64,000 nt of DNA from Bacillus zhangzhouensis. GTDB lineage: Bacteria > Bacillota > Bacilli > Bacillales > Bacillaceae. The notes below the pieces were generated by a model. It made no database searches, was not told the DNA's origin, and worked only from the letters and a program-made list of their open reading frames with translations. The stretch lies in NCBI GenBank assembly GCA_025809375.1, contig CP099514.1, forward strand, positions 2,294,001 to 2,358,000, read 5' to 3'. Below are positions 19,069-29,356 of the stretch, piece after piece. Every line of letters begins with the position of its first letter. Position 1 is the stretch's first letter. Made by a program: the position numbers and the translations under genes.

Positions 19069-20187
19069 TTAGTCTCTTTCACTGATCGGAATAAAGGTTT
19101 GAAGATCAGGTCCAATGTATTCAGCTCTTGGACGGATGAGACGGTTGTTGTCATATTGCTCTAGAATGTGAGCAATCCATCCAGAGAATCGGCTGATCAC
19201 GAAAATTGGTGTAAACAAGTCATGATCAATCCCAAGACTGTGATATACAGATGCAGAATAAAAATCAACATTTGGTGGAAGATCTTTCTCTGATGTCACG
19301 ATTTCCTCTGCGCGAACAGACATTTCATACCATTTTGGCTCGCCAGTGAGATTTGTTAAACGCTGGCTCATTTCTTTTAAATGCTTTGCACGCGGGTCAC
19401 CTTGACGGTATACGCGGTGGCCAAAGCCCATAATTTTTTCTTTCTTCTCTAGCTTACCATGAATATAGGAATCTACGTTTTCAACTTCGCCAATTTCTGA
19501 AAGCATCTTCATCACGCCTTCATTAGCACCGCCATGAAGTGGTCCTTTCAGCGCACCGATAGCCGCTGTCACACCAGAGTAGATATCTGATAGTGTAGCA
19601 ACACATACACGTGCTGTAAATGTCGATGCGTTTAATTCATGATCCGCATGTAGAATGAGTGCCTTATCAATGGCTTCAATTTCTACTGGTGACGGCTCTT
19701 CGCCATTAAGCATATACAAGAAGTTTGCAGCATAGCTGTATTCTTCTTTTGGCTGTACAGGCTCAAGTCCTTTGCGAATGCGTGAAAACGCAGCGACTAG
19801 TCCAGAAATTTTCGCCTGTAAGCGAATCGCCTTTCTGTAATTCGCTTCTTTGTCCATCATCTCTGATTCGTCATCGAGTACACCCAGTAAGGATACTGCT
19901 GTACGAATCGCAGACATTGGATGAACTCCATCAAGCGAATAAGATTTAAAATGCTCAATGATTTCTTGCGGAATCTGAGCATTTTCATTGAGCTGCTGTT
20001 TTAATTCACTCAGCTCCTGCTCATTCGGCAGCTTTAAGTGCCATAACAGGTAGACAATTTCTTCGAATGTAGCTTTTTCAGTTAAATCATCAATATTGTA
20101 CCCTACATAAGTAAGAGTATCATCAATAATTGAGCTTACAGATGAAGTTGTTGCCACAATACCTTCAAGACCTCTTGTTGCTGTCAT
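19069..20187 (-). CDS. citZ: Citrate synthase II (major)
   Basis: Condenses acetyl-CoA and oxaloacetate. The protein has 372 residues, starting MTATRGLEGI at the ATG 20185-20187 with AAGGGGAG upstream (a TTG two codons earlier is less well placed). Catalytic residues are visible: His in LKGPLHGGANE, His in GFGHRVYRQGDPRA, and Asp in NVDFYSASVYHSLG. First gene of citZ-icd-mdh. A cre-like site lies just upstream, in keeping with carbon catabolite control; B. subtilis citZ is also under CcpC. Confidence 0.96.
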   Translation of the reverse strand: MTATRGLEGIVATTSSVSSIIDDTLTYVGYNIDDLTEKATFEEIVYLLWHLKLPNEQELSELKQQLNENAQIPQEIIEHFKSYSLDGVHPMSAIRTAVSLLGVLDDESEMMDKEANYRKAIRLQAKISGLVAAFSRIRKGLEPVQPKEEYSYAANFLYMLNGEEPSPVEIEAIDKALILHADHELNASTFTARVCVATLSDIYSGVTAAIGALKGPLHGGANEGVMKMLSEIGEVENVDSYIHGKLEKKEKIMGFGHRVYRQGDPRAKHLKEMSQRLTNLTGEPKWYEMSVRAEEIVTSEKDLPPNVDFYSASVYHSLGIDHDLFTPIFVISRFSGWIAHILEQYDNNRLIRPRAEYIGPDLQTFIPISERD

Positions 20188-20530
20188 GTTCAATCTCCCC
20201 TTTTTAAAAAGATTCCCCTTCGTTGCAGAATTCTCACTTTTTGAAAGCGCTATCCATTTCGAATAAGATGGAATTTTCAGTAAAGAAAATGCTTACATTT
20301 ACCTAGACGGTTAGAGCGCTTTTAGCCTCATATCTCTTGTGTGATCAATGAGTTCAAAATTAAGCCTATTCCCATTATAAACAATAATCAGACATTTGTT
20401 AAATGTTTAACTATAATTTTTTTTGATATTTTTTTTCTCAGTCTCCCATATCAGGCATGGAATAAAGGGATTTTGCTTCTTTTGATATATTTAATTATGT
20501 TTTTTTGCAAAAGCTCACGCAAGAAAAAAT
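20188..20530. other. citZ upstream region, AT-rich, no gene seen
   Basis: About 340 bases hold the citZ control region. The only open frame (20341-20550, plus strand) is an AT-rich, Lys/Phe/Ile-rich stretch without a ribosome site and overlaps the ytwI terminator; I regard it as noncoding. Confidence 0.6.
20241..20255 (+). promoter_or_regulatory. cre (CcpA site) upstream of citZ
   Basis: TTGAAAGCGCTATCC fits the consensus WTGNAANCGNWNNCW at 14 of 15 positions. It lies 54 bases upstream of the citZ start codon, where CcpA would repress. Confidence 0.7.
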
Positions 20531-20571
20531 TAAAAAAGAAAGCGGCATGAACCACTCTCTTTTCATCCGCT
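20531..20571 (-). terminator. Terminator of ytwI
   Basis: AGCGG (20541-20545) pairs with CCGCT (20567-20571), extended by TGAA/TTCA, followed on the minus strand by a long T-rich run. The ytwI stop (20563-20565) is inside the hairpin. Confidence 0.75.
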
Positions 20572-21027
20572 GAAAAATTTCACCGCCTGCATCGCCAAAT
20601 AAGCAATTCCTGCCCCGATGAGCGGTCCAACAGCCACACCTTTAAATAAGCTGACTGCCAAAATGGTACCGAACACAAGTGCTACCGTAATATGCGGGTC
20701 ATTTTCGAGTAGCACAATCCCGTTTTTTGCAATTAATGCTACTAATATACCTGCTCCAAGAGCTATCCAAGCATAGGAAGATTTCATCGCTTCTCCAAGC
20801 TGCTTAAATCCAATGTCACCTGTTGCAATCGGGACCAGCACAGCAATGGTAATGACGGTGACTCCCCAATTAATGCCTTTAGATTGGAGAACCGGGAAAA
20901 TTTTTTGATCCAGGCCAATCAGTTTAATCGCGATCAGCACAGAGACCGCTAAAATAAACGAATTGTTTTTTGCAATAAGTGCAACAACGAGTAGAAGAAC
21001 CAAAAACAAATTTGCTTGAGTAAACAT
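20563..21027 (-). CDS. ytwI: DUF441 family membrane protein
   Basis: A 154-residue integral membrane protein with about five hydrophobic segments and little else (FLVLLLVVALIAKN, VTVITIAVLVPIATGDIG, AWIALGAGILVALIAKNG, VALVFGTILAVSLFKG, GAGIAYLAMQAVK). This is the DUF441/YtwI profile; the function is unknown. Start ATG 21025-21027 with GGAAGGAG upstream. It is divergent from ytvI and lies between citZ and ytvI as in B. subtilis. Confidence 0.88.
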   Translation of the reverse strand: MFTQANLFLVLLLVVALIAKNNSFILAVSVLIAIKLIGLDQKIFPVLQSKGINWGVTVITIAVLVPIATGDIGFKQLGEAMKSSYAWIALGAGILVALIAKNGIVLLENDPHITVALVFGTILAVSLFKGVAVGPLIGAGIAYLAMQAVKFFSG

Positions 21028-21062
21028 ACGCCGCTCCTTCCTTTCTTTTTATTGCGACCTTT

Positions 21063-21090
21063 TCATATTACTAATCTTTTTGAATAAAAT
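21063..21090 (+). promoter_or_regulatory. Possible SigE promoter of ytvI
   Basis: TCATATT (21063-21069) fits the SigE -35 consensus KMATATT; AATAAAAT (21083-21090) fits the -10 CATACANT at 6 of 8. The 13-nt spacer is one base short of the usual range. Confidence 0.35.
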
Positions 21091-21127
21091 GAAGTATCGG
21101 ACATGCTTGTTTTTTGGAGGGGATTAT

Positions 21128-22246
21128 GTGAATCACACCTATCTGGCCATTTTTCTGAGAAGTTTGATGATGATCAGCATTGCTACTTTTGTAGTAGTCT
21201 TTTTATATCAGTCTTTTCCGTTTTTATATCCTTTTTGGATCGCCCTTATTGTGTCTTGTTTGATACACCCTGCCGTATGCAAAATCGAAGAAATTACCGG
21301 GATTCCAAGAGGATTTGTTGTGGTCATTGTGCTATTGCTGTTTTTAGTCGCAGCCGCCGGCTTAATGACGCTTTTAGTAGCCGAAATCATTTCAGGTAGT
21401 GCTTATTTGGCAAAAGTGCTGCCTCGCCATCTTGATCAAATGATTGGTATTGTCGAGCAATTTTTCACAGATAAAATTTTGCCTTTATATCATGATGTAA
21501 CGGCCCAATTTAATACACTTCAAGCAGGTCAAAAGGAATCAATTTTGGGACAAATTCAAGCACTCGGTGATGAAGCCGCCGCAAAAATCGGGACTTTTCT
21601 TTCGAAAACACTCGAACTTATTCCGGCTTTTTTAGGTCTTTTGCCTGATGCAGCAGCCACTCTGTTATTTTCTGCTCTGGCAACTTTTTTTATCACGAAA
21701 GATTGGTTTATGTTAAAAACATATGGCTCGCGTATCTTTCCCGCAAAATGGATGCAGCATACACGCGCTATTTTATCTGAAATCAAAAAAGCCATTACCG
21801 GCTTTATGAAAGCCCAACTTCTGCTTGTGGCCATGACAATTGGCATTGTATTGATTGGACTGATCATTTTAAAAGTCGAGCATGCCCTTGTGATCGCTTT
21901 ATGTATTGGGCTCGTCGATTTACTTCCATATATCGGGAGCGGCACTGTTTTTCTACCGTGGATCATTTATTCTGCTATGACAGGAAACCTTTCACTCGCC
22001 ATTGGACTGGGCATTTTGTATATTGTCATCCTCATTCAAAGACAAATATCAGAGCCAAAAGTCTTAAGCAAATCCATCGGACTTAATCCTTTAGCAACGC
22101 TTGTGGCGCTTTTTGTCGGGTTAAAATGGTTTGGTTTTCTTGGACTTGTGATTGGCCCTGCTTCCCTTGTCGTGTGGCAGGCGTTTCGTAATGCAGGAGT
22201 TTTCAGAGATATTTATCAATACATTCGGTATGGCGCGCAAAAGTAA
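21128..22246 (+). CDS. ytvI: AI-2E transporter (UPF0118) family protein YtvI
   Basis: A 372-residue membrane protein of the PerM/AI-2E family, annotated as a sporulation integral membrane protein in Bacillus. Hydrophobic pairs occur at the N-terminus (about 12-52), at 60-90, and in the C-terminal half (about 195-340), where the family motif with GLVDLLPYIGSG and the QRQISEPKVLSKSIGLNPL loop is clear. The start is GTG at 21128-21130, preceded by GGAGGGG; a longer in-frame ATG start at 21080 has no site. It is transcribed against its neighbours and shares a terminator with fxsA. Confidence 0.88.
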   Translation: MNHTYLAIFLRSLMMISIATFVVVFLYQSFPFLYPFWIALIVSCLIHPAVCKIEEITGIPRGFVVVIVLLLFLVAAAGLMTLLVAEIISGSAYLAKVLPRHLDQMIGIVEQFFTDKILPLYHDVTAQFNTLQAGQKESILGQIQALGDEAAAKIGTFLSKTLELIPAFLGLLPDAAATLLFSALATFFITKDWFMLKTYGSRIFPAKWMQHTRAILSEIKKAITGFMKAQLLLVAMTIGIVLIGLIILKVEHALVIALCIGLVDLLPYIGSGTVFLPWIIYSAMTGNLSLAIGLGILYIVILIQRQISEPKVLSKSIGLNPLATLVALFVGLKWFGFLGLVIGPASLVVWQAFRNAGVFRDIYQYIRYGAQK

Positions 22247-22272
22247 AAGAGACCTCGGCTGAAGGTCTCTTT
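22246..22272. terminator. Bidirectional terminator between ytvI and fxsA
   Basis: AAAGAGACCT (22246-22255) and AGGTCTCTTT (22263-22272) form a perfect 10-bp stem with a seven-base loop. The ytvI stop touches its left arm and the fxsA stop (22271-22273) its right arm. Confidence 0.85.
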
Positions 22273-22660
22273 AGCGAATGATTGTATAGCGATTGCGATT
22301 AGACATGTTTCTAAGCCAGCGTTCAAAGAGCGGCCTGATTCCCTTTCTCGTCACCGGAATGAGCAGCAAAGCCCCAATGAGATCCGATAAGAAGCCTGGA
22401 ATGAGCAGCAGCAGACCGCCAATCAAAATACAAAAACCATCAACAATCGCTCCCCCTGGCATCTTGCCATATTGTAAATCTCGCTGCACTTTTTGGAAGG
22501 CTTCTATTCCTTGTTTTCTTGCAAAATAAGCACCTAATGCACTTGTCAGCACAATGAGCAACATCGTTGGCAAAATGCCAATGATTTTACTTGAGATTAA
22601 AAATAAACTAATTTCCACCGCAGGAAACAGAATGAACAATAGTAGAACATATTTCTTCAA
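22271..22660 (-). CDS. fxsA: FxsA family membrane protein
   Basis: A 129-residue protein with several hydrophobic segments: N-terminal FLLISSKIIGILPTMLLIVL, a soluble helix (KQGIEAFQKVQRDLQYGKMPG), then IGGLLLLIPGFLSDLIGALLL, the signature FxsA block. FxsA in E. coli affects phage T7 exclusion; the native role is unknown. The start is placed at TTG 22658-22660 because GAGGTGAT, an eight-base match to the anti-SD complement, lies just upstream; a GTG three codons earlier overlaps that site. B. subtilis locus name ytzA. Confidence 0.85.
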   Translation of the reverse strand: MKKYVLLLFILFPAVEISLFLISSKIIGILPTMLLIVLTSALGAYFARKQGIEAFQKVQRDLQYGKMPGGAIVDGFCILIGGLLLLIPGFLSDLIGALLLIPVTRKGIRPLFERWLRNMSNRNRYTIIR

Positions 22661-22718
22661 CCATATCACCTCATGTGGTATCTTTCATCGAAAGCTGTTT
22701 ACTTTTTTTAGTGTAACA

Positions 22719-22752
22719 TAAAAAAAGAGGGGAGTCAGACAACTCCCCTCTT
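22719..22752 (-). terminator. Terminator of pyk
   Basis: AAGAGGGGAGT (22725-22735) pairs with ACTCCCCTCTT (22742-22752), loop of six, followed by a T run on the minus strand. Confidence 0.93.
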
Positions 22753-22759
22753 GGATGAT

Positions 22760-24520
22760 TTAAAGGACGCTTGCACGGCCTTTGTAGATCGCTCCGCGTA
22801 CTGAATCTACTGTAATCTCTTCGCCTTCTTTTAATAGTGTCGTTGCGCTGTCAAGACCAACAATCACTGGAATGCCAAGACTTAGTCCAACAACTGCTGC
22901 ATGGCTTGTTAAACCGCCTTCTTCTGTGATAAGGGCAGATGCTTTTTCTAAAGCTCCCATCATATCACGATCTGTGCAGTTTGCAACTAGGATCGCACCA
23001 TCGTACATTTTTTCTTCTGCTTCTTTTCCGCTTTGTGCAATGACAACCGGTCCAAATGCAGATTTACGTCCAATCCCTTGACCTTTCGCAATAATGTCAC
23101 CGACAACATATACTTTCATTAAGTTCGTAGTACCTGTTTCACCAACTGGCACACCAGCTGTAATCACGATTAAATCACCGTGTCTTACATAGCCTGTTTC
23201 AATTGACTTTTCTACTGCATTCTCAAGCATTTCATCAGTAGATGTTGTTTTTGAACCGCTCTTTGCAAATACACCGAAAACGAGTGAGAGCTTTCTCGCC
23301 ACTGATTCGTTTGCTGTAACTGCTACGATCGGTGCTTTTGGTCTATATTTTGAAATCATTCTTGCCGTATGTCCGCTTTCCGTAGGTGTCACAATGGCTG
23401 CTACATCAAGCTTCATTGCTGTATGTGCAACAGATTGACCAATCGCATCTGTAATACTGACTTCTACTTCTTCGCTTCTGCGAGAAAGAATTGCTTTATA
23501 GTTTAGTGCATCTTCTGAACGTGATGCAATATTATGCATCGTTTGTACAGCTTCCACTGGATATGTTCCTGCTGCAGTTTCACCAGAAAGCATAATCGCA
23601 TCTGTGCCGTCAAAAATAGCATTTGCCACGTCACTTGCTTCCGCGCGGGTTGGACGAGGGTTACGCTGCATGCTGTCCAGCATTTGAGTCGCTGTGATGA
23701 CAGGCTTGCCTAAACGATTGCATTTTTTAATGAGCATTTTTTGAACAAGCGGTACTTCTTCTGCCGGAATCTCTACACCTAAATCTCCACGCGCAACCAT
23801 TAAACCGTCAGATACCTCAAGGATCTCGTCGATGTTATCAACACCCTCTTGGTTTTCAATCTTAGGAATGATTTGAATATCAGTCGCATGGTTCTTTTCA
23901 AGAAGCTCACGAATTTCAAGCACATCAGAAGCTCGTCTCACAAAAGAAGCTGCGATGAAATCGACGCCTTGTTCAATTCCAAACAGAATATCATTGGCAT
24001 CCTTTTCTGTAATACCTGGCAGGTTCACACTGACGCCAGGTATGTTGACGCCTTTTTTGTTTTTGAGCGTACCTGTATTCATGACTTTAGTGACAATTTC
24101 TTTGCGGTCCATGTTTATTTCTTTTACTTTTAAAGCAATCAGACCATCATCTAATAGAATCGTTGAGCCTACTTCTACATCATGAATTAAATCTTCGTAC
24201 GTCACACTAATTTTTTCCGTATTTCCAACAATGTCTTCCATACTCACGATAAGATCAGTACCAGCGACTAGCTCAATTGAGCCGTTTTCAACTGTACGTG
24301 TACGGATCTCTGGACCTTTTGTATCTAGAAGGATCGCAATGTCCTTGCCTAATGTTTTACCTGCTTTACGTATGTTTTCAATGCGTGCACCATGCTCTTC
24401 AAAATCTCCATGGGAGAAGTTCAGCCTGGCTACATTCATTCCTGCTTCAATCAATTCAGTCAGCTTTTCAATGCTTTCACTTGCAGGACCGATTGTACAA
24501 ACGATTTTTGTCTTTCTCAT
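22760..24520 (-). CDS. pyk: Pyruvate kinase with C-terminal PEP-utiliser-like domain
   Basis: Final ATP-yielding step of glycolysis. The 586 residues exceed the usual 470 because of a C-terminal extension homologous to the phosphohistidine domain of PEP-utilising enzymes ([21 protein letters not shown]), typical of Bacillus Pyk. Seen in the core: [25 protein letters not shown] and the signature [17 protein letters not shown]. It lies 27 bases after pfkA with AGGAGG before its ATG, forming the pfkA-pyk glycolytic operon. Confidence 0.97.
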   Translation of the reverse strand: MRKTKIVCTIGPASESIEKLTELIEAGMNVARLNFSHGDFEEHGARIENIRKAGKTLGKDIAILLDTKGPEIRTRTVENGSIELVAGTDLIVSMEDIVGNTEKISVTYEDLIHDVEVGSTILLDDGLIALKVKEINMDRKEIVTKVMNTGTLKNKKGVNIPGVSVNLPGITEKDANDILFGIEQGVDFIAASFVRRASDVLEIRELLEKNHATDIQIIPKIENQEGVDNIDEILEVSDGLMVARGDLGVEIPAEEVPLVQKMLIKKCNRLGKPVITATQMLDSMQRNPRPTRAEASDVANAIFDGTDAIMLSGETAAGTYPVEAVQTMHNIASRSEDALNYKAILSRRSEEVEVSITDAIGQSVAHTAMKLDVAAIVTPTESGHTARMISKYRPKAPIVAVTANESVARKLSLVFGVFAKSGSKTTSTDEMLENAVEKSIETGYVRHGDLIVITAGVPVGETGTTNLMKVYVVGDIIAKGQGIGRKSAFGPVVIAQSGKEAEEKMYDGAILVANCTDRDMMGALEKASALITEEGGLTSHAAVVGLSLGIPVIVGLDSATTLLKEGEEITVDSVRGAIYKGRASVL

Positions 24521-24547
24521 TACTGTTCCTCCTAAGGTCTTCTCGTT

Positions 24548-25797
<1,250 letters not shown>

Positions 25798-25838
25798 ATA
25801 AAAAAATAAACGCCAGCCAAAAAGGCTGTACGTTTATT
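25798..25838 (-). terminator. Terminator of accD-accA
   Basis: AAATAAACG/CGTTTATTT and CAGCC/GGCTG arms surround an A-rich loop, followed by a T run on the minus strand. The accA stop (25838-25840) lies in the stem. Confidence 0.88.
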
Positions 25839-26815
25839 TAGTTTACCCCAATAGATTGATTTTCAATCGATACTTTCCCGATTGCTTTGTATTTTTGATA
25901 TCTTTGTTCGACTAGTTCTTCAGGCGTTAGTTTGAGCAAAGATGTAAGTGATTGTTTTAATGTTTTTTCCATGTAAGCTGCTTGTTGTTTCACGTCTCGA
26001 TGTGCTCCACCTTGCACTTCTTTAATAACATCATCTATAATATCTAATTCTTTTAGGTCTGGAGCGGTAATTTTCATTGTTTCTGCAGCTTTTTTTGCAA
26101 GTGATGAGTCCTTCCAGAGCAGTGCAGCTGCACCTTCAGGTGAAATCACTGAATACGTTGAGTTTTCAAGCATGAATAGGTGGTTCCCTACACCTAAGCC
26201 TAGTGCGCCGCCGCTTCCGCCTTCTCCAATGACAATACAGACAACTGGTACACGAAGTCCTGCCATTTCGAATAGGTTTTTCGCAATTGCTTCACTTTGT
26301 CCGCGCTCTTCAGCTGCTTTACCAGGATAAGCTCCTTTTGTATCAATAAAGCAAATGATCGGGCGATTAAATTTATCTGCTTGTTTCATCAAGCGCAGTG
26401 CTTTACGGTAGCCTTCTGGATGAGGCATTCCGAAATTACGGCGCAAGTTTTCTTTTGTATCTTTACCGCGCTGATGGCCAATAACAGTGACAGGAAGCCC
26501 TTTAAACGTGGCAATTCCTCCAACGATCGCTTCATCATCACCATAAAAACGGTCACCGTGACATTCGAAAAAGTTGTCAAACAGCTCTTGAATGTAATCG
26601 AGAGTTGTTGGGCGCATCGCATGACGGGCAATCTGCACTCTGTCCCACGGCTTTAAATTTGTATAAATGTCCGCTTCAAGTTTGCTCAGACGTGTTTCAA
26701 GGCGCTCTATTTCCGCACTTAAATCCATTTCTGAGTTTTGAGTGAACTTTTTCAGTTCATCAATTTTCTCTCGAAGTTCAATGACAGGTTTTTCAAATTC
26801 TAGTTCTCCAGCCAC
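25838..26815 (-). CDS. accA: Acetyl-CoA carboxylase carboxyltransferase subunit alpha
   Basis: With AccD transfers carboxyl from biotin to acetyl-CoA, making malonyl-CoA for fatty-acid synthesis. 325 residues: N-terminal helical region ([12 protein letters not shown]), then the crotonase-like fold with [28 protein letters not shown] and [12 protein letters not shown]. The GTG start (26813-26815) lies inside accD (16-base overlap) with AGGAGGTGA upstream, so the two subunits are translationally coupled for equal output. Confidence 0.97.
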   Translation of the reverse strand: MAGELEFEKPVIELREKIDELKKFTQNSEMDLSAEIERLETRLSKLEADIYTNLKPWDRVQIARHAMRPTTLDYIQELFDNFFECHGDRFYGDDEAIVGGIATFKGLPVTVIGHQRGKDTKENLRRNFGMPHPEGYRKALRLMKQADKFNRPIICFIDTKGAYPGKAAEERGQSEAIAKNLFEMAGLRVPVVCIVIGEGGSGGALGLGVGNHLFMLENSTYSVISPEGAAALLWKDSSLAKKAAETMKITAPDLKELDIIDDVIKEVQGGAHRDVKQQAAYMEKTLKQSLTSLLKLTPEELVEQRYQKYKAIGKVSIENQSIGVN

Positions 26816-27675
26816 TCTCGTTCACCTCCTGTGCTGTGTAGTGCTAAGATTCGGCCTAGTGTTTCTTTCATTTCTGCACGATGGATGACAGCATCAAGCT
26901 GTCCATGCTTCAATAAAAATTCAGCCGTTTGGAAGTCCTCTGGCAGGTCTTCACGAATCGTTTGTTCAATGATTCTGCGGCCTGCAAAACCAATTAAGGC
27001 ACCAGGTTCTGCAAAATTGTAATCACCGAGAGACGCAAAACTAGCTGATACACCGCCAGTTGTTGGGTTCGTCATCACAGAAATAATCAAACCTTGATCC
27101 TCGCTGAACAGTTTTAATGCTGAACTTGTTTTTGCCATCTGCATCAGACTAAGAATTCCCTCTTGCATTCTCGCTCCGCCAGATGCAGTAAAGATTATAA
27201 ACGGCACCTTGTCCGCTTTGGCTTTCTCAATCGCCAGTGTAATCTTTTCACCAACCACCGATCCCATGCTGCCCATACGGAACGTGGCATCCATGACAGC
27301 GATCACAGCACTTTGACCTTCAATTTCACCTTTACCTGTGACAATGGCTTCATTCAAAGATGTTTTTTCTCTGTCTTTCTCAAGCTTTTCTTCGTAGCCT
27401 GGGAAACCGAGCGGGTTTTCTGAAATGAGATGCCCGTTAAATTCTTCAAATGTGCCTTCATCTACAAGGCTTTCAATACGCTGTTTTGCATTCATTTGCA
27501 AATGTCTGCCGCAATTCATGCAAACACGTAAATTTTTATCTAGTTCTTTGGTGAGCATTATTTTTTTACATTGCGGACATTTGGTCATGATGCCTTCAGG
27601 CACATCTTGACTTGCCTGTTCAGAGGGTACAGATGCATATTTTTTCTTTTTACTGAAAATATTCTTGATTGACAA
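26800..27675 (-). CDS. accD: Acetyl-CoA carboxylase carboxyltransferase subunit beta
   Basis: Zinc-containing partner of AccA. The start is TTG at 27673-27675 (protein starts [16 protein letters not shown], 291 residues) with GGGAGGT upstream; the frame extends further but without a site. A four-cysteine zinc ribbon (CPQC, CMNC) follows, then the carboxyltransferase core with [19 protein letters not shown] and [15 protein letters not shown] minus-strand TATAAT at 27725-27730 could serve as its -10 element, though no good -35 was seen. Confidence 0.96.
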   Translation of the reverse strand: MSIKNIFSKKKKYASVPSEQASQDVPEGIMTKCPQCKKIMLTKELDKNLRVCMNCGRHLQMNAKQRIESLVDEGTFEEFNGHLISENPLGFPGYEEKLEKDREKTSLNEAIVTGKGEIEGQSAVIAVMDATFRMGSMGSVVGEKITLAIEKAKADKVPFIIFTASGGARMQEGILSLMQMAKTSSALKLFSEDQGLIISVMTNPTTGGVSASFASLGDYNFAEPGALIGFAGRRIIEQTIREDLPEDFQTAEFLLKHGQLDAVIHRAEMKETLGRILALHSTGGEREWLEN

Positions 27676-27981
27676 ATGACTACCTCCCTTTTTGAAGGGT
27701 TTTTTCTTTACACACACATCCACTATTATAGGACATGTCATAACTGTACCGAAACTATTGTACTTTTTTTGTCAAACGCTGTCATCCTTCATTCCATTTT
27801 TTCAGTGGGGATTTGATGAGAAATGAGTAGGTGTTTGGGGCGCTGAGCAGTTGATATGTTTGAATTGTGAACGTCTACAAAAAAAATCTCATTCCGAATG
27901 AAAAAAATTTTCGCTTCACAGAGGAAATGGTGCACGTTTTCCCTCCAACTTCAGAAAGAACGTGCACACTTTTCCAGTTGA
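27676..27981. other. accD upstream and ytsJ downstream interval
   Basis: About 300 bases. It holds the likely accD -10 at 27725-27730 and, downstream of ytsJ, a long hairpin (GTGCACG at 27930-27936 with CGTGCAC at 27961-27967) followed some 25 bases on by a T-rich stretch and a small CATT/AATG hairpin, together a probable ytsJ terminator. No gene seen. Confidence 0.55.
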
Positions 27982-29214
27982 TTATTCGCCGATAATCGTT
28001 AATTTTCTTGTTTTTTCAGCGACAGCTTCCGGGTCGACTTTGATTCTTGCAACACCAGTTTCCATTGCTGCTTTTGCCACCGCTTTTGCTACCGCTGGTG
28101 CAACGCGTGCATCAAATGGTGCAGGGATGACATATTCAGCTGACAATTCTTCATCTGAAACAAGAGACGCAATCGCTTCAACAGCTGCGATTTTCATTTC
28201 TTCGTTAATGTGAGTTGCACGTACATCCAATGCTCCGCGGAAAATTCCTGGGAATGCCAGGACGTTGTTCACTTGGTTCGGGAAGTCAGAACGGCCAGTT
28301 CCTACAACACTTGCACCTGCTGCATGTGCATCTTCCGGCATGATCTCTGGATTTGGATTAGCCATAGCGAAGATGACAGGGTCTTTTGCCATTTTTCCAA
28401 CCATTTCTTTTGTTAAAGCCCCTGCTACTGAAACCCCGATAAAAACGTCTGCGCCTTCAATGACTTCTTCTAATGAACCTTCTTTGCGGTCTTGGTTCGT
28501 GAATTTAGCTACTTCGTTTTTCACTGCATTCATACCGTTCGGGCGGCCTTCGTAAATTGCACCTTTCGTATCACACATAATGATATCACGTACACCGAAA
28601 TGATAAAGAAGTTTGATAATCGCAATTCCTGCTGCCCCGGCGCCGTTTGCCACTACTTTGATTGAAGACATGGATTTTCCAGATAACTTCAGTGCATTCA
28701 CAAGTCCTGCTGCTGTCACAATCGCTGTTCCGTGCTGATCATCGTGGAACACTGGAATGTTTGTCTCTTTTTTCAAGCGCTCTTCAATGATAAAGCAGTT
28801 AGGAGCTGCAATATCTTCAAGGTTCACACCGCCAAAAGTTGGCTCAAGAAGCTTTACTGTTTCAATAATTTTGTCTACATCGTTCGTTGCAAGCGCGATT
28901 GGGAAGGCATCTACGCCTGCAAAGCTTTTGAATAATACAGCTTTCCCCTCCATTACTGGAAGAGATGCTTCTGCACCAATATTTCCAAGCCCTAAAACAG
29001 CACTTCCGTCTGTGACAACAGCGACCATATTGCCTTTCATTGTATAATCATACACTTTGCTTGTGTCGTCATAAATATCTTTACATGGTTCTGCTACACC
29101 AGGTGAATAAGCCAAGCTCAAGTCTTTCGCATTTTTCACTTGTACTTTTGATTTTGATTCGAGTTTGCCTTGATTCTCTTTGTGCATATGTAATGCTTCT
29201 TCTCTTAATGACAT
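27982..29214 (-). CDS. ytsJ: NADP-dependent malic enzyme YtsJ
   Basis: Oxidatively decarboxylates malate to pyruvate. The 410-residue short form has the family blocks AKDLSLAYSPGVAEPCKDI, GDVTDGSAVLGLGNIGA-type, the metal-binding VFHDDQHGTAIVTAAG and the Rossmann NGAGAAGIAI. In B. subtilis YtsJ is the major NADPH-producing malic enzyme among four paralogs; assignment here rests on sequence and on the dnaE/accD neighbourhood. Start ATG 29212-29214 with AAGGAG ten bases upstream. Confidence 0.93.
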   Translation of the reverse strand: MSLREEALHMHKENQGKLESKSKVQVKNAKDLSLAYSPGVAEPCKDIYDDTSKVYDYTMKGNMVAVVTDGSAVLGLGNIGAEASLPVMEGKAVLFKSFAGVDAFPIALATNDVDKIIETVKLLEPTFGGVNLEDIAAPNCFIIEERLKKETNIPVFHDDQHGTAIVTAAGLVNALKLSGKSMSSIKVVANGAGAAGIAIIKLLYHFGVRDIIMCDTKGAIYEGRPNGMNAVKNEVAKFTNQDRKEGSLEEVIEGADVFIGVSVAGALTKEMVGKMAKDPVIFAMANPNPEIMPEDAHAAGASVVGTGRSDFPNQVNNVLAFPGIFRGALDVRATHINEEMKIAAVEAIASLVSDEELSAEYVIPAPFDARVAPAVAKAVAKAAMETGVARIKVDPEAVAEKTRKLTIIGE

Positions 29215-29356
29215 GTGATGAACACTCCTTCAAGTGGGAAAATGATTTAATGATTTGCTAAGTTGATAAGCACATACCGGCAGTTTTAAATACACAGAAT
29301 CTTTAAAATGATAACACAATAGGTGAATTTGCAAAACATATTCAGGTGATTTGTCA

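Noticed and set aside
20341-20550. 69-codon plus-strand frame between citZ and ytwI
   Set aside because: AT-rich Ile/Phe/Lys run, no ribosome site, overlaps the ytwI terminator and the citZ upstream region.
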